A stretch of 27,389 nucleotides of DNA, from positions 1 through 27,389 of the forward strand of contig JAFZOV010000011.1 in the NCBI GenBank assembly GCA_017550445.1, read 5' to 3'. Source of the stretch: Fibrobacter sp. (GTDB lineage Bacteria > Fibrobacterota > Fibrobacteria > Fibrobacterales > Fibrobacteraceae). The stretch's first letter is position 1, and the number at the start of each line of letters is the position of its first letter. The notes under the pieces were generated by a model. The model saw only the letters and a list, made by a program, of their open reading frames with translations, had not been told where the DNA came from and did not search any database. This document shows positions 9,001 to 15,764 of this stretch, piece after piece. The translations under genes and the position numbers were made by a program.

Positions 9001-11089
9001 CCACCAACAGGGAATTGCCGGCATGTTTTCCAATGACATTGATTACGCCCAAGACTGCAACACGATTCATCAGGCTAATTTCGTTACAAACGCCACACAC
9101 GCCACCGATATTGGCGACTTGCGGATTCGCGGTACTCACCGTCCCCGATTCCATGGCCCTATAGGAAATCAGCTTGGGATTGTTCGCATAGACTTCTTCG
9201 AAAACCAGGGACTTGCCCCCCTCGGCCTTGGTAAAGCCGCCAAGGATTCCGCCTACAAACACATTATTGAGACTGTCTTCTACCACGATTGAACCATTAT
9301 AGTACAGTTGAGTCATGGTTGCAGACTTGTTCGCGACAGCAATGCTAGCAAAACCGATTACACCACCCACATACACCGTATCGCGAGCCGGTTCTCCGTT
9401 AGAAGTGGTCTTTTTAGCATCCACCGCCGTCTTGACCTTCGATACAATCTTGACCGAAGACGTATCGTTTGAAAGCCCGAAATCCTTAGACTGGGCTAGG
9501 CATGCAAAACCGACGATACCGCCTAAATAGGCGTCGCTATGAAGCCCAGGCACTTCGGTACCCGATGCCGAAAGAGCAATCGTACCCGTCGTTCTTGCGC
9601 CCGTCACGCTTAACAGGTCTTCGCCATTCGCGCCCCCCTGTACACAGGTGCTTCCGTAGCCCACAATGCCGCCGGCATAATACTGGTAGTTCCCGGCCAC
9701 CTTCAAGGAATCCGCGACATCAATATTGGACACACTATTCGTAATGCGGACAGATGTTCCAGGACCAATAGAATCATAACCCACGATACCGCCCACAGCA
9801 ATCATACCGGTAGATGCAGCGTCATAGATTTTTCCGTCAAAGCTGCTATTTGTCGTCACAAAATTCCCGGCCGAGGCGTTATTATAGTCACGAGGCACAT
9901 ACAGAGCTCCAAAAAGGCCACCCATAGAGGATCCGCCCGAAATCTTGGAGGCAACAACCTCGCCGCCCTCTTTGTACTTTGTAAAGACCTTCAGATTTCC
10001 ATCTGTACTGCCAATGGTCTGGTAAAAACCGGCAATACCGCCCAAAGCAGACCTATGGCCCGTAGCGTAATCATGGACTTCTACCTTTACAGAATCATCC
10101 ACAAAGATTGGATGTTCTTCATGTTCAGAACGAATTGCCACGCCGGCAATACCGCCCAGGAACACCTTATGTTCCGGCACCGGGGACATCACCTTTGAAC
10201 CGGCATACCCGCTGGTAATAGTGGTCTTATTCGTTATATTGATGTCATCATCGCCCGAAATGTGCTTGAGCGTCGAATTATGAACAAACCCAACCAAGCC
10301 ACCAGCAAAAGGCGCCTGGATAGAATCGTTTGCAAGGGTTACACCATCGATAGTCACCATGTCGACAGATCCCGCAAGGGCTCCCACAGGATAATAATCG
10401 GCACCATCGGTACTTTCACCATTGATGTAGATGCGCACGCCATTGAAGTTAACATTCTTCAAGGACACATTCGAGGCTGTCTTGAAAAAACCCACCGAAG
10501 ATTCCATAGGAGATTTATCCGAAACCGTGGCCGCATAGCACAGATGCCTAATCGTAAAGCCATTGCCAATAAAATCGGTATCTTCCATCATAGGGAGCGG
10601 AACATGGTTTACCTTACATTTTCCAACTTCCGTGTCCGAGGCAAATTCTTTCAAGTCAATATTAGACCACAGTTCCAGAGCAACACCTTTCTTACCCACA
10701 TCGGAGACCCAGGAATCTTCGAGCATCGTAGCCAGATTCGCGGGAGTATCTTCTACAGACGCTAAACATTCGCCCACCGCCTTGAACGAATTCACGGGCA
10801 CTTGGCCCGGAATACTAAATCCAAATCCCATTCCCATGGAATAAGTGGTTTCATAATAACCGACATTGCCGGATCCATCTGCTTTGTATTCTTTGTCGTT
10901 ATAGGTCAAAGACCATTCCGAGCTAGAGCAAGGCTTGGAGCCCTGGCTGAGCACCACAATCGTTTTGAAGCCTTCGACATAGGTAAACAAGTTATAATAG
11001 GAGGCCGGAGTTGCATCCCCGGGTGCGGCAAAACCCATGCCGCTCCACACCAGCATGGTAAACAAAAATAAACCGATTTTTGCTTTCAT
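6074..11089 (-). CDS. Giant secreted protein: GLUG-like repeats, four InlB B-repeats, Ser linker, T9SS-type tail (1671 aa)
   Basis: The ATG at 11089 is preceded by AGAGGG with a short spacer and begins with a signal peptide (MKAKIGLFLFTMLVWSGMGFA). Residues about 235-695 contain at least eleven GLUG-like cores (GGLVGF, GGIAGV, GGIAGF, GGLFGA, GGIVGY twice, GGIVGF, GGVIGF, GGILGG, GGVCGV, GGLVGM). Residues about 863-1116 hold four InlB B-type (Listeria-Bacteroides, Flg_new) repeats, seen in GYTFSGKW, GYTFAGWD, YEFKGWTP and GYTFTGWD, each ending in a short A-Y strand. A linker of repeated ESSSSV units follows (about 1121-1173). From about 1273 the module shared with the adjacent 1505-aa protein begins (LYWWDEQ, GDYWQY, GFWYG, WNLVANPYGW, DSWNVIG, EPPAGMG). 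The final 80 or so residues (VVGVDGKKVAS, KTGVYFVKIKVG, SGKVLVR) resemble a T9SS type A sorting domain. The Ser linker is typical of Fibrobacter extracellular proteins. No enzyme domain is visible; a surface or adhesive role is inferred. Confidence 0.88.
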   Translation of the reverse strand: MKAKIGLFLFTMLVWSGMGFAAPGDATPASYYNLFTYVEGFKTIVVLSQGSKPCSSSEWSLTYNDKEYKADGSGNVGYYETTYSMGMGFGFSIPGQVPVNSFKAVGECLASVEDTPANLATMLEDSWVSDVGKKGVALELWSNIDLKEFASDTEVGKCKVNHVPLPMMEDTDFIGNGFTIRHLCYAATVSDKSPMESSVGFFKTASNVSLKNVNFNGVRIYINGESTDGADYYPVGALAGSVDMVTIDGVTLANDSIQAPFAGGLVGFVHNSTLKHISGDDDINITNKTTITSGYAGSKVMSPVPEHKVFLGGIAGVAIRSEHEEHPIFVDDSVKVEVHDYATGHRSALGGIAGFYQTIGSTDGNLKVFTKYKEGGEVVASKISGGSSMGGLFGALYVPRDYNNASAGNFVTTNSSFDGKIYDAASTGMIAVGGIVGYDSIGPGTSVRITNSVSNIDVADSLKVAGNYQYYAGGIVGYGSTCVQGGANGEDLLSVTGARTTGTIALSASGTEVPGLHSDAYLGGIVGFACLAQSKDFGLSNDTSSVKIVSKVKTAVDAKKTTSNGEPARDTVYVGGVIGFASIAVANKSATMTQLYYNGSIVVEDSLNNVFVGGILGGFTKAEGGKSLVFEEVYANNPKLISYRAMESGTVSTANPQVANIGGVCGVCNEISLMNRVAVLGVINVIGKHAGNSLLVGGLVGMSNANEVKMNLQNIYSIGDISVSANNAGLTTYEKKVGYLLGKAQLNRSYRIKSIYHYGEGDTKDAPMPFGYLNTDVITNGWLSDDSISYVVRSGDKSDYSDTQKNGTELTSTMKTSRFAGILNAAYSDAEDYVWNFAKGTNSDLPFFVADGDEPVAPIVPGVTKYIVTFVDMNGGRIKQESVVEHGSATAPLASEMPKIEGYTFSGKWEKQFDDIVDDITVPAIYDINSYTVEFLDSDGTSLKDVQTVKYLESAVTPDEPERTGYTFAGWDDSTYVKVTKNLTIHATYLPNKYRIEFRNYDGSLLKPADSVFYDAPVSKPVDVKRPSTAEYRYEFKGWTPEVTKVKGDAVYTATYDSVKVQYKVVFMDYDETQIGDVQLVEYGSAAVAPANPVREGYTFTGWDRNFDKITMDVKVKAAYEKIPESSSSVEISSSSESESSSSVLESSSSVVESSSSVVPESSSSEPKSSSSARGTIKIVSPKIEQSGNAVLLTFNTENADTSMKARVVVTGENGDIVDTVISKSVMKGGVWEMTPAPIGKFSVTLTVGNKVQSVKYEDSFEIASEITAAPGSWQLVSLSAFDKQSYKTDDATLYWWDEQNPVGDYWQYRAFTGEKTVATRGFWYGTADGKPLVIRKSTGSKDSEIVWDLDSLYSGWNLVANPYGWYVDLNKGKASNSAKVAFWRWNPTTAEYEKPKVLGPYEAVWAKVSKKTTWKMSAAPVFNIQEKAAAESDKKALHKDAAGVVGAWSMKVSLTDEFGKKDSWNVIGAGSEESLEEPPAGMGNRVSLAIREVLADGKKGAKLAKSIKAVADEYRWTLDMSASSARDGKLTFEGIAELNRQGLKLFVESDGESKELRDGQSLNVALMKSSTQVEGRVAAGNAVVVSSKMSGFGFTLVGGTLQLGFTAPEALAGANASYAVVGVDGKKVASGSFKAAAGTNQFSLNAPKTGVYFVKIKVGSQQLSGKVLVR
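7571..7725 (-). repeat. Degenerate tandem repeat encoding the poly-Ser linker
   Basis: Imperfect 15-30 bp units built on gctggaagattcc (plus-strand reading) encode E-S-S-S-S-V/E units of the 1671-aa protein's linker. Serine codons alternate between TCx and AGy, which keeps the DNA repeat imperfect. Copy number could vary by slippage in multiples of three. Confidence 0.7.
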
Positions 11090-11115
11090 ATAACCCTCTT
11101 ACTATCTTCTATGTG

Positions 11116-11123
11116 TAAAAATA
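11116..11123 (-). promoter_or_regulatory. Candidate -7/-10 box for the 1671-aa gene
   Basis: Minus-strand TATTTTTA lies 26 nt upstream of the ATG at 11089 and matches the TAnnTTT box seen before other genes in this window. No convincing -35 element was found. The remainder of the divergent 278-bp gap (11124-11300) shows no gene or hairpin I can support. Confidence 0.25.
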
Positions 11124-11307
11124 CCTTAAAATTCCCAAAAAAGATAGGGGGGCACCGCCAAAAACCTTGTCTCTGTGACCTGGAACAAACCGCCCCTGTC
11201 AAGCGTATTCGAGCTCGTTTTCGCCAGACCGCATAATTCCTTGTCAATCAACGAGTTAGCAGGCGACCTTTATTTGTAAAATATTCCACATTTTCAAGTT
11301 AAAGCCC

Positions 11308-11337
11308 TTGACTTCACCCGAAACTATGTTATATTTA
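11308..11337 (+). promoter_or_regulatory. Promoter of the first outer-membrane barrel gene
   Basis: TTGACT (11308-11313) and TATATT (11330-11335) are separated by 16 nt; the -10 extends to TATATTTA, matching the TAnnTTT box. About 30 nt of leader then precede the start codon, including the AAGGAG site at 11355-11360. The upstream in-frame TTG at 11308 is part of the -35 element, which argues against its use as a start codon. Confidence 0.6.
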
Positions 11338-11367
11338 GGTTACAAATATTTTATAAGGAGATTCACA

Positions 11368-12159
11368 ATGTTTAAGAAAATCGCTCTCGTTGCAGCTATC
11401 GCAACCACAGCCTCTTTCGCAACCTACAGCTACTTCCCGGTAGGCGACGCCAACAAGGGCGAAGCCACCATTGGCCCCGGCTATTACTGGACCAAGGACT
11501 GGTCCACGATGCAAATCAGCGCCAACGCCAAGTACAATGTCATCCAGAACTTGGAAGTTTCTCTCCAGGGTCTCGGCTATCAGCTTTGGGACGAAGCTGA
11601 CATATGCGATGAAGATGGTGTAGAATGCGATGATTCCAACGGCCTGCTCGCCTTGACAATTGGTGCTCGTTACCAGTTCATGCCCATGTTGATTGCAGCC
11701 TTGGACGTCAAGCTTCCTTTTAACTCCGAAGATGCAGTTGGCAAATATGACCCGATCGGTTTCTATGGTGCCATTCAGTTCACCCAGGAACTCATCCCCA
11801 ACCTTTACCTTGGTTCTGAACTCGGCCTTACCTTCGACCTTGAAGACGAAGATGTTTCTCACGGCCTGGTGTTGACCTTGCAAGCCGAACTCGACTACAG
11901 CATTGCATCCATCGGCCTCACCCCGTGGATTGGCCTTGCCTTCAACTACAAGCTGACCGATGACGAACATACGGTAACTAAAGACAAAGCCCACTCCGGT
12001 GACAACGGTTTCACCATTTGGCTTGGTGCCCAATACGACATCAACCCCATGCTCGGTGTTAAGGGCAACTTCATCATCAATACCGGCGACAGCATGAGTA
12101 TTTATGGTGGAGACAACAAGGCCAAGGGCGTGAACGGCGCTCTCGTTGTCCGCTTCTAA
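11368..12159 (+). CDS. Outer-membrane beta-barrel protein, paralog 1 (263 aa)
   Basis: The ATG at 11368 is chosen because AAGGAG lies 7 nt upstream and the product then begins with a clean signal peptide (MFKKIALVAAIATTASFA). An in-frame TTG 60 bp upstream sits inside the promoter. The mature protein shows alternating hydrophobic/aromatic strands (LEVSLQGLGYQLW, LTIGARYQF, IGLTPWIGLAFNY, FTIWLGAQY) and ends in VVRF with a C-terminal Phe, as expected for BAM-inserted barrels. An acidic loop with two cysteines (about residues 73-85: DICDEDGVECDD) could bind divalent cations. It aligns along its length with the next gene, so the pair arose by tandem duplication. Function is unknown: porin, structural or adhesion protein are all possible. 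Confidence 0.85.
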   Translation: MFKKIALVAAIATTASFATYSYFPVGDANKGEATIGPGYYWTKDWSTMQISANAKYNVIQNLEVSLQGLGYQLWDEADICDEDGVECDDSNGLLALTIGARYQFMPMLIAALDVKLPFNSEDAVGKYDPIGFYGAIQFTQELIPNLYLGSELGLTFDLEDEDVSHGLVLTLQAELDYSIASIGLTPWIGLAFNYKLTDDEHTVTKDKAHSGDNGFTIWLGAQYDINPMLGVKGNFIINTGDSMSIYGGDNKAKGVNGALVVRF

Positions 12160-12184
12160 TCGAAATTGCAAACTTTTGCAAACG

Positions 12185-12216
12185 GATACCCCAGATTCCT
12201 GGGGTATCTTTTTTTT
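12185..12216 (+). terminator. Rho-independent terminator after barrel paralog 1
   Basis: A perfect 10-bp stem, GATACCCCAG / CTGGGGTATC, with a 4-nt loop is followed by eight T residues, 25 bp past the stop at 12159. It separates transcription of the two barrel paralogs. Confidence 0.93.
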
Positions 12217-12220
12217 ACAT

Positions 12221-12249
12221 CCCTAGCCTAGGGACATTTACTAGATTTA
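12221..12249 (+). promoter_or_regulatory. Promoter region of barrel paralog 2 with palindromic possible operator
   Basis: CCCTAG-C-CTAGGG (12221-12233) is a perfect palindrome. It covers the position expected for a -35 element relative to the TAGATTTA box at 12242-12249. The box fits the TAnnTTT pattern, and AAGGAG with ATG at 12278 follows. The -35 is not consensus, so the promoter may depend on an activator or be controlled by a repressor at the palindrome; this is inference. Confidence 0.4.
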
Positions 12250-12277
12250 AGGTCAAAACTTACTCAAGGAGTCTGGA

Positions 12278-13075
12278 ATGTTTAAAAAAATCGCACTCGC
12301 AGCGGCCCTTGTTTCTAGCGCCGCTTTCGCAACCTGGGACTACTACCCCGTTCTCGACGGTGGCAAGGGTTCCGCCAAGGGTAACCTCTATTACGACTGG
12401 GATCACGATTGGTCTCAGGCGGGCCTCGGAGTCGGCGTACGTTTCAGTGTTATCCAGGGTCTCGAAATTTCCTTGCAGGATTGGGGCTACCAGTTCTGGG
12501 GCGAATGGGATTGCAACGGCTGCACCAACGGTGGCGACGGCCTTCGCGACATGACCATTGGCGCACGCTATCAGTTTGACCCCATGTTTAACATGTTCTT
12601 GGATTTCCACCTGCCCGTCGGTAACGACGATAACGAAGGTGGTTCCACAACGCCTCCGTCTTCCGAAGAAATCGCCCTCTATCTGGGCGGCCAGTTCAGC
12701 ATGCAGGTAAAGGAAGCTCCGGGCCTCAAGTTCGGTACCGAAGCAGGTCTTGACTGGGGTTTTGAACACGACAAAAAAGAACGCGGTTTGGAAATCCACC
12801 TCGGTGGCGAAATCGCCTACACCGTACCGAATGTCGGCGTAACTCCGTTCTTTGGCCTCCAGATTAAAGACCGCCTTACAGAAAGCACCCATGAAGAAGG
12901 CAAAAAGGAAATCGGCCACGACGACGATGGCGACAAGCAGATTAATCTCTGGCTCGGCGCAGACTACTTCGTGATTCCGAACCAACTCGACGTTTGGGCA
13001 AAGCTGATTGTTCGTAGCGGCGACATCGACGGTGATGCAACCGGCTTCAACGTCGGTGCTGAATTCTTCTTCTAA
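12278..13075 (+). CDS. Outer-membrane beta-barrel protein, paralog 2 (265 aa)
   Basis: The ATG at 12278 has AAGGAG 6 nt upstream and starts a signal peptide (MFKKIALAAALVSSAAFA) nearly identical to that of paralog 1. Strand-like segments line up with the paralog: LEISLQDWGYQFW, MTIGARYQF, LKFGTEAGLDWGFE, VGVTPFFGLQI and INLWLGADY. The C-terminus, GAEFFF, ends in the aromatic residue expected for outer-membrane barrels. A short loop DCNGCTNGGDG takes the place of the acidic two-cysteine loop of paralog 1, and a further acidic loop (HDDDGD) lies near the C-terminus. It has its own promoter and terminator. No specific function is recognisable. Confidence 0.85.
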   Translation: MFKKIALAAALVSSAAFATWDYYPVLDGGKGSAKGNLYYDWDHDWSQAGLGVGVRFSVIQGLEISLQDWGYQFWGEWDCNGCTNGGDGLRDMTIGARYQFDPMFNMFLDFHLPVGNDDNEGGSTTPPSSEEIALYLGGQFSMQVKEAPGLKFGTEAGLDWGFEHDKKERGLEIHLGGEIAYTVPNVGVTPFFGLQIKDRLTESTHEEGKKEIGHDDDGDKQINLWLGADYFVIPNQLDVWAKLIVRSGDIDGDATGFNVGAEFFF

Positions 13076-13082
13076 GCCTAAT

Positions 13083-13112
13083 TGTCATTCCGGGCGCCGA
13101 CCCGGAATCTCC
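13083..13112 (+). repeat. Intergenic palindromic repeat, copy A
   Basis: TGTCATTCCGGG, then a short variable centre, then CCCGGAATCTCC: an 8-bp perfect stem (ATTCCGGG/CCCGGAAT) with conserved flanks. A second copy in inverted orientation lies at 15174-15202, so the two bracket the YejA-like gene. Similar REP-like units occur in many bacterial genomes. Confidence 0.85.
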
Positions 13113-13133
13113 TTTGTATTAGAAAAAAAATTT

Positions 13134-13163
13134 CGCTTGCATTCAAAAATGCAGGCGTTTTTT
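13134..13163 (+). terminator. Rho-independent terminator after barrel paralog 2, possibly bidirectional
   Basis: CGCTTGCATT / AATGCAGGCG forms a 10-bp stem with one G-T wobble and a CAAA loop, followed by six T residues. On the opposite strand the same stem is followed by a T-rich run (13130-13122), so it may also end transcription of the YejA-like gene. Confidence 0.85.
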
Positions 13164-13202
13164 GTTTAGAGCAACAAAAGCTTGGAAAGACGTAATAGGA
13201 GG

Positions 13203-13290
13203 TCCCGCATCTATGTGCGGGAAGACAGAGGGCATGAAATGCCGTTAGGCATTTCGAATCCGTGTGACCTTTTTCAGACAAGAGCGGATT
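13203..13290. repeat. Cluster of nested inverted repeats downstream of the YejA-like gene
   Basis: Three perfect inverted repeats lie side by side: TCCCGCA/TGCGGGA (13203-13209, 13216-13222), GAAATGCC/GGCATTTC (13236-13243, 13248-13255) and AATCCG/CGGATT (13257-13262, 13285-13290). The last reaches into the stop codon of the YejA-like gene. Small ORFs across this stretch read through the hairpins and look spurious. It may be a 3'-UTR structure or a dispersed intergenic element. Confidence 0.6.
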
Positions 13291-15106
13291 ACTTCACGTC
13301 GTATTCGGGAATCGGCAGCGACTCGCCGGCTTTCATAGCCTTGTCAAGTGCAGCGGACTTCGCCGGGTCCAACCACCAGTAAACGGGGATGGCATCTTCG
13401 CGGTTAAAGCGGTCCAGCACCTTTTCGGGCATGCCGTAGCGATTCCAGTAAAGAATGCGGTGGTGGTCGCATTGCCACATCAGCACGTAAGGCACTATTT
13501 CAGAGAGGCGGTTATCCAGTGCCTTCAGAATTTCGTTGCGCTTTGCGAGGTCGAATTCAGTCTTCTGCAAGTTGATTAAGCTATCGACGACTTTATCCTG
13601 CACGCCGGCGAGATTGTTCGTCCCCTTCTGCAGAGCAGTCGCCGAAGACCAGCTAGCTTCCGGGTCGCGGAGGCGGCCTGCGCCCCAGTTCACCCAATAT
13701 AAATCAAAGTCGGCATCATCCAGGCGCTTGCGGAGCGTACTCTGCGACATCTGTTCGATTGTCGCTACAACACCCACCTTCTTCAAGTCTTCCTGGAATA
13801 GCGTGAGGTGACGCAAGTCTTCTTGGCTCGTGATGAAGTTGATGGCGAAGGGCTTACCGTCTTTTTCAAGAACGCCCTGAGCGTTCACCTTATAGCCCGC
13901 TTCCGCAAAGAGGGCGCGGGCGCTGTCAGGGTTAAAGGTATAGAGCGGAGCGGTCGGGTTCTGGTTATTTTCCCACAAGTCCGGATAGTAGCTGTTCAGC
14001 AAGAAGTACTGGCCGAACATGTACTTTTCATTCATGGCTTCGCGGTTCAGAAGCATGCTCAAGGCGCGGCGAACGCGCACATCCTGAAACTGGGGCTTGC
14101 GCAAGTTGATGGCCATGCCCTGGAAACCGATGGGTTCCTTGTTGAAGATGCGCTGCTTTACAGCCCAGCCTTTCTTGACAGCATCGAAGTCAGTTTGCTT
14201 CATCCAGATACTGCTGGTGTAAATGGCATAGGCGTTGAAGTCCTGCTTCTTGAAGGCTTCTAGAGCCTTCGTCTGATCGTTCATAAAACGGTAGCGAATC
14301 TTTTCAAAGTTGTACTTACCGCGGTTCCAGTTCTTCTTGAAGCCCCACCAGTCGGCGCGGCGCACAAGTTCCACATAGCGGTCTTCGCGGAAGGTCTTGA
14401 TCTTGTACGGGCCGGACACCACCGGGAATTCGTAGCGGATCTGGTTGAAGTCCTTTCCTGCCCACGCATGCTTCGGGAAGGCGAGCATTCCCGCGGCTTC
14501 CCAGAAGTTGCCCCAGTGCGATTCCTTCGCAGTCATCTTGATGGTCAAGCTATCCACGACTTCGGGGCGGTCGAAGCGGCTGAGCCCGACCTTGAAAATC
14601 GGTGTGAGGTTCTTTTCGTCCATGATGACGTCGTAGTAGAACTGCACATCCTCGGCAGTCACCGACTTGCCATCGCTCCACTTGGCGCGCGGATCTACGT
14701 GGAAGGTAAAAGTCTTGCCGTCTTCGCTGACATTCCAACTATCGGCGAGGATTCCCACTTCGCGGTCTTCAGTTGAATGCAAACTTACGAGAGGTTCGAA
14801 CATCATGCCCATGAGTTCGGCAGAGAAGCTGTTGTAATCTTCCCACATATTGAAGGACTTCGGCATCGCGGAGCCCCACAAGGTGATTGCACCGCAGGGG
14901 CGAGCATCCTTCGAGGCAATGGGGTCGAACTCGCCCGTTGCTTCAGGGTCTTGCTGTAGTTCGGGGCAATTCAATTCGGCATTCTTGCCAGCAGATTTTG
15001 CCCCCTTGGAACCGGATTCGTTGCAAGCGCTAAGCGACAGCGCCGAAACCATCAAAGCCGCAGACATAAAGGCGGCACCATAAAACTTCATTTTTTTATT
15101 CTTCAT
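13289..15106 (-). CDS. YejA-like oligopeptide-binding lipoprotein (SBP family 5, 605 aa)
   Basis: The N-terminus is a lipoprotein signal with lipobox LSAC and Cys28, so the mature protein should be lipid-anchored. The body is a family 5 extracellular solute-binding protein: AKWSDGKSVTAEDVQFYYD and the segment at about 325-373 (GMAINLRKPQFQDVRVRRAL, then FGQYFLLNSYY) closely follow E. coli YejA, as does the length (YejA about 604 aa). YejA delivers peptides to the YejBEF ABC importer. No permease or ATPase gene is adjacent in the window, so the partner must be elsewhere or the protein acts alone. The start at 15106 has only a weak ribosome site; an in-frame ATG five codons later is an alternative. 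It has its own promoter candidate, and convergent transcription meets barrel paralog 2. Confidence 0.9.
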   Translation of the reverse strand: MKNKKMKFYGAAFMSAALMVSALSLSACNESGSKGAKSAGKNAELNCPELQQDPEATGEFDPIASKDARPCGAITLWGSAMPKSFNMWEDYNSFSAELMGMMFEPLVSLHSTEDREVGILADSWNVSEDGKTFTFHVDPRAKWSDGKSVTAEDVQFYYDVIMDEKNLTPIFKVGLSRFDRPEVVDSLTIKMTAKESHWGNFWEAAGMLAFPKHAWAGKDFNQIRYEFPVVSGPYKIKTFREDRYVELVRRADWWGFKKNWNRGKYNFEKIRYRFMNDQTKALEAFKKQDFNAYAIYTSSIWMKQTDFDAVKKGWAVKQRIFNKEPIGFQGMAINLRKPQFQDVRVRRALSMLLNREAMNEKYMFGQYFLLNSYYPDLWENNQNPTAPLYTFNPDSARALFAEAGYKVNAQGVLEKDGKPFAINFITSQEDLRHLTLFQEDLKKVGVVATIEQMSQSTLRKRLDDADFDLYWVNWGAGRLRDPEASWSSATALQKGTNNLAGVQDKVVDSLINLQKTEFDLAKRNEILKALDNRLSEIVPYVLMWQCDHHRILYWNRYGMPEKVLDRFNREDAIPVYWWLDPAKSAALDKAMKAGESLPIPEYDVK

Positions 15107-15137
15107 TTTAAATCTCGTAGATTTCTTAAATACTCGA

Positions 15138-15167
15138 TAAATATATAAAAAGATGCGACACTTACAA
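15138..15167 (-). promoter_or_regulatory. Promoter candidate for the YejA-like gene
   Basis: On the minus strand TTGTAA (15167-15162) is followed after 16 nt by TATATT (15145-15140), extending to TATATTTA, which fits the TAnnTTT box. A leader of about 25-30 nt then reaches the ATG at 15106. Confidence 0.5.
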
Positions 15168-15173
15168 CTTAAA

Positions 15174-15202
15174 GGAGATTCCGGGTCCAGCCCGGAATGA
15201 CA
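15174..15202 (-). repeat. Intergenic palindromic repeat, copy B (inverted)
   Basis: This is the reverse complement of copy A at 13083-13112, identical in both arms and flanks and differing only in the loop (CTGGA-like versus CGCCGA-like). It starts 4 bp past the rluE stop and is followed on the minus strand by CTTT, so it could also weakly terminate or stabilise the rluE transcript. Confidence 0.85.
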
Positions 15203-15206
15203 GGCG

Positions 15207-15758
15207 CTAAATTACTTTATCAGTAACCACACGCCACTCGCCCGGTTTTAAATTGCCCAGAGGAATGTTTCCGATTTGCACGCGAATCAGTCGAAGCGTC
15301 GGGAACCCCACCGCCGCCGTCATGTGGCGAACCTGACGATTCTTGCCCTCGATAAGAGTAAGGCGCACCCAACTGGTAGGGATATTCGCACGGAAACGCA
15401 CCGGCGGATTACGGGGCCACAACCAATCCGGTTCTTCGGCAAGATCTGCCTTGCAGGGCTTGGTATGGTAACCCTTGATATCTACTCCCTTGGCAAGTTT
15501 GCGCACAGCCTCTTCGGTAATCCGGCCATCTACTTGAGCCAAGTAGGTACGCGGGTGTTCAAATTTCGGATCCAGCAGTTTCTTGATTAACTTGCCATTA
15601 TCCGTCAGCAAAAGGGCCCCTTCGCTATCGTGATCCAAGCGCCCCGCCGCATACACTCCCGGCGGAAATCCGAAGGTATCGAGCGCAGCATGGCCCGACT
15701 CCGGCGTAAACTGGCTCAGGACACCAAAAGGCTTGTTAAAGAGAATGACCGTGGACAT
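15207..15758 (-). CDS. rluE: 23S rRNA pseudouridine synthase, RluE type (183 aa)
   Basis: The protein matches the RsuA/RluB/E/F pseudouridine synthase family. Catalytic Asp42 lies in GRLDHDSEGALLLT; FNKPFGVLSQF is at residues 7-17, PDWLWPRNPPVRFR in the centre and the RNRQVRHMTAAVGFPTLRL-type segment near the C-terminus (here KNRQVRHMTAAVGFPTLRL). These motifs are those of E. coli RluE, which isomerises U2457 of 23S rRNA. Like RluE it lacks an N-terminal S4 domain, and at 183 aa it also lacks the short N-terminal extension of the E. coli protein (217 aa). The start at 15758 has no Shine-Dalgarno; a TACCTTTA box ends 6 nt before the ATG, suggesting a leaderless message. It is divergent from the epimerase gene across 41 bp. 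Confidence 0.92.
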   Translation of the reverse strand: MSTVILFNKPFGVLSQFTPESGHAALDTFGFPPGVYAAGRLDHDSEGALLLTDNGKLIKKLLDPKFEHPRTYLAQVDGRITEEAVRKLAKGVDIKGYHTKPCKADLAEEPDWLWPRNPPVRFRANIPTSWVRLTLIEGKNRQVRHMTAAVGFPTLRLIRVQIGNIPLGNLKPGEWRVVTDKVI

Positions 15759-15764
15759 CGGGAA

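Noticed and set aside
11308..11367. Upstream TTG start adding 20 residues to barrel paralog 1
   Set aside because: The TTG is part of the -35 element, and the extension would bury the signal peptide. The ATG at 11368 has AAGGAG.
11335..12171. 278-codon minus-strand open frame opposite barrel paralog 1
   Set aside because: It is antisense to a gene with signal peptide, ribosome site, promoter and terminator. A similar shadow lies opposite barrel paralog 2 (12260-12985), showing it follows from codon bias.
13078..13281. 67-codon minus-strand frame just after the YejA-like gene
   Set aside because: It reads through the hairpins, the terminator and the palindromic repeat (ending GARNDN, the usual false translation of such repeats), with no ribosome site.
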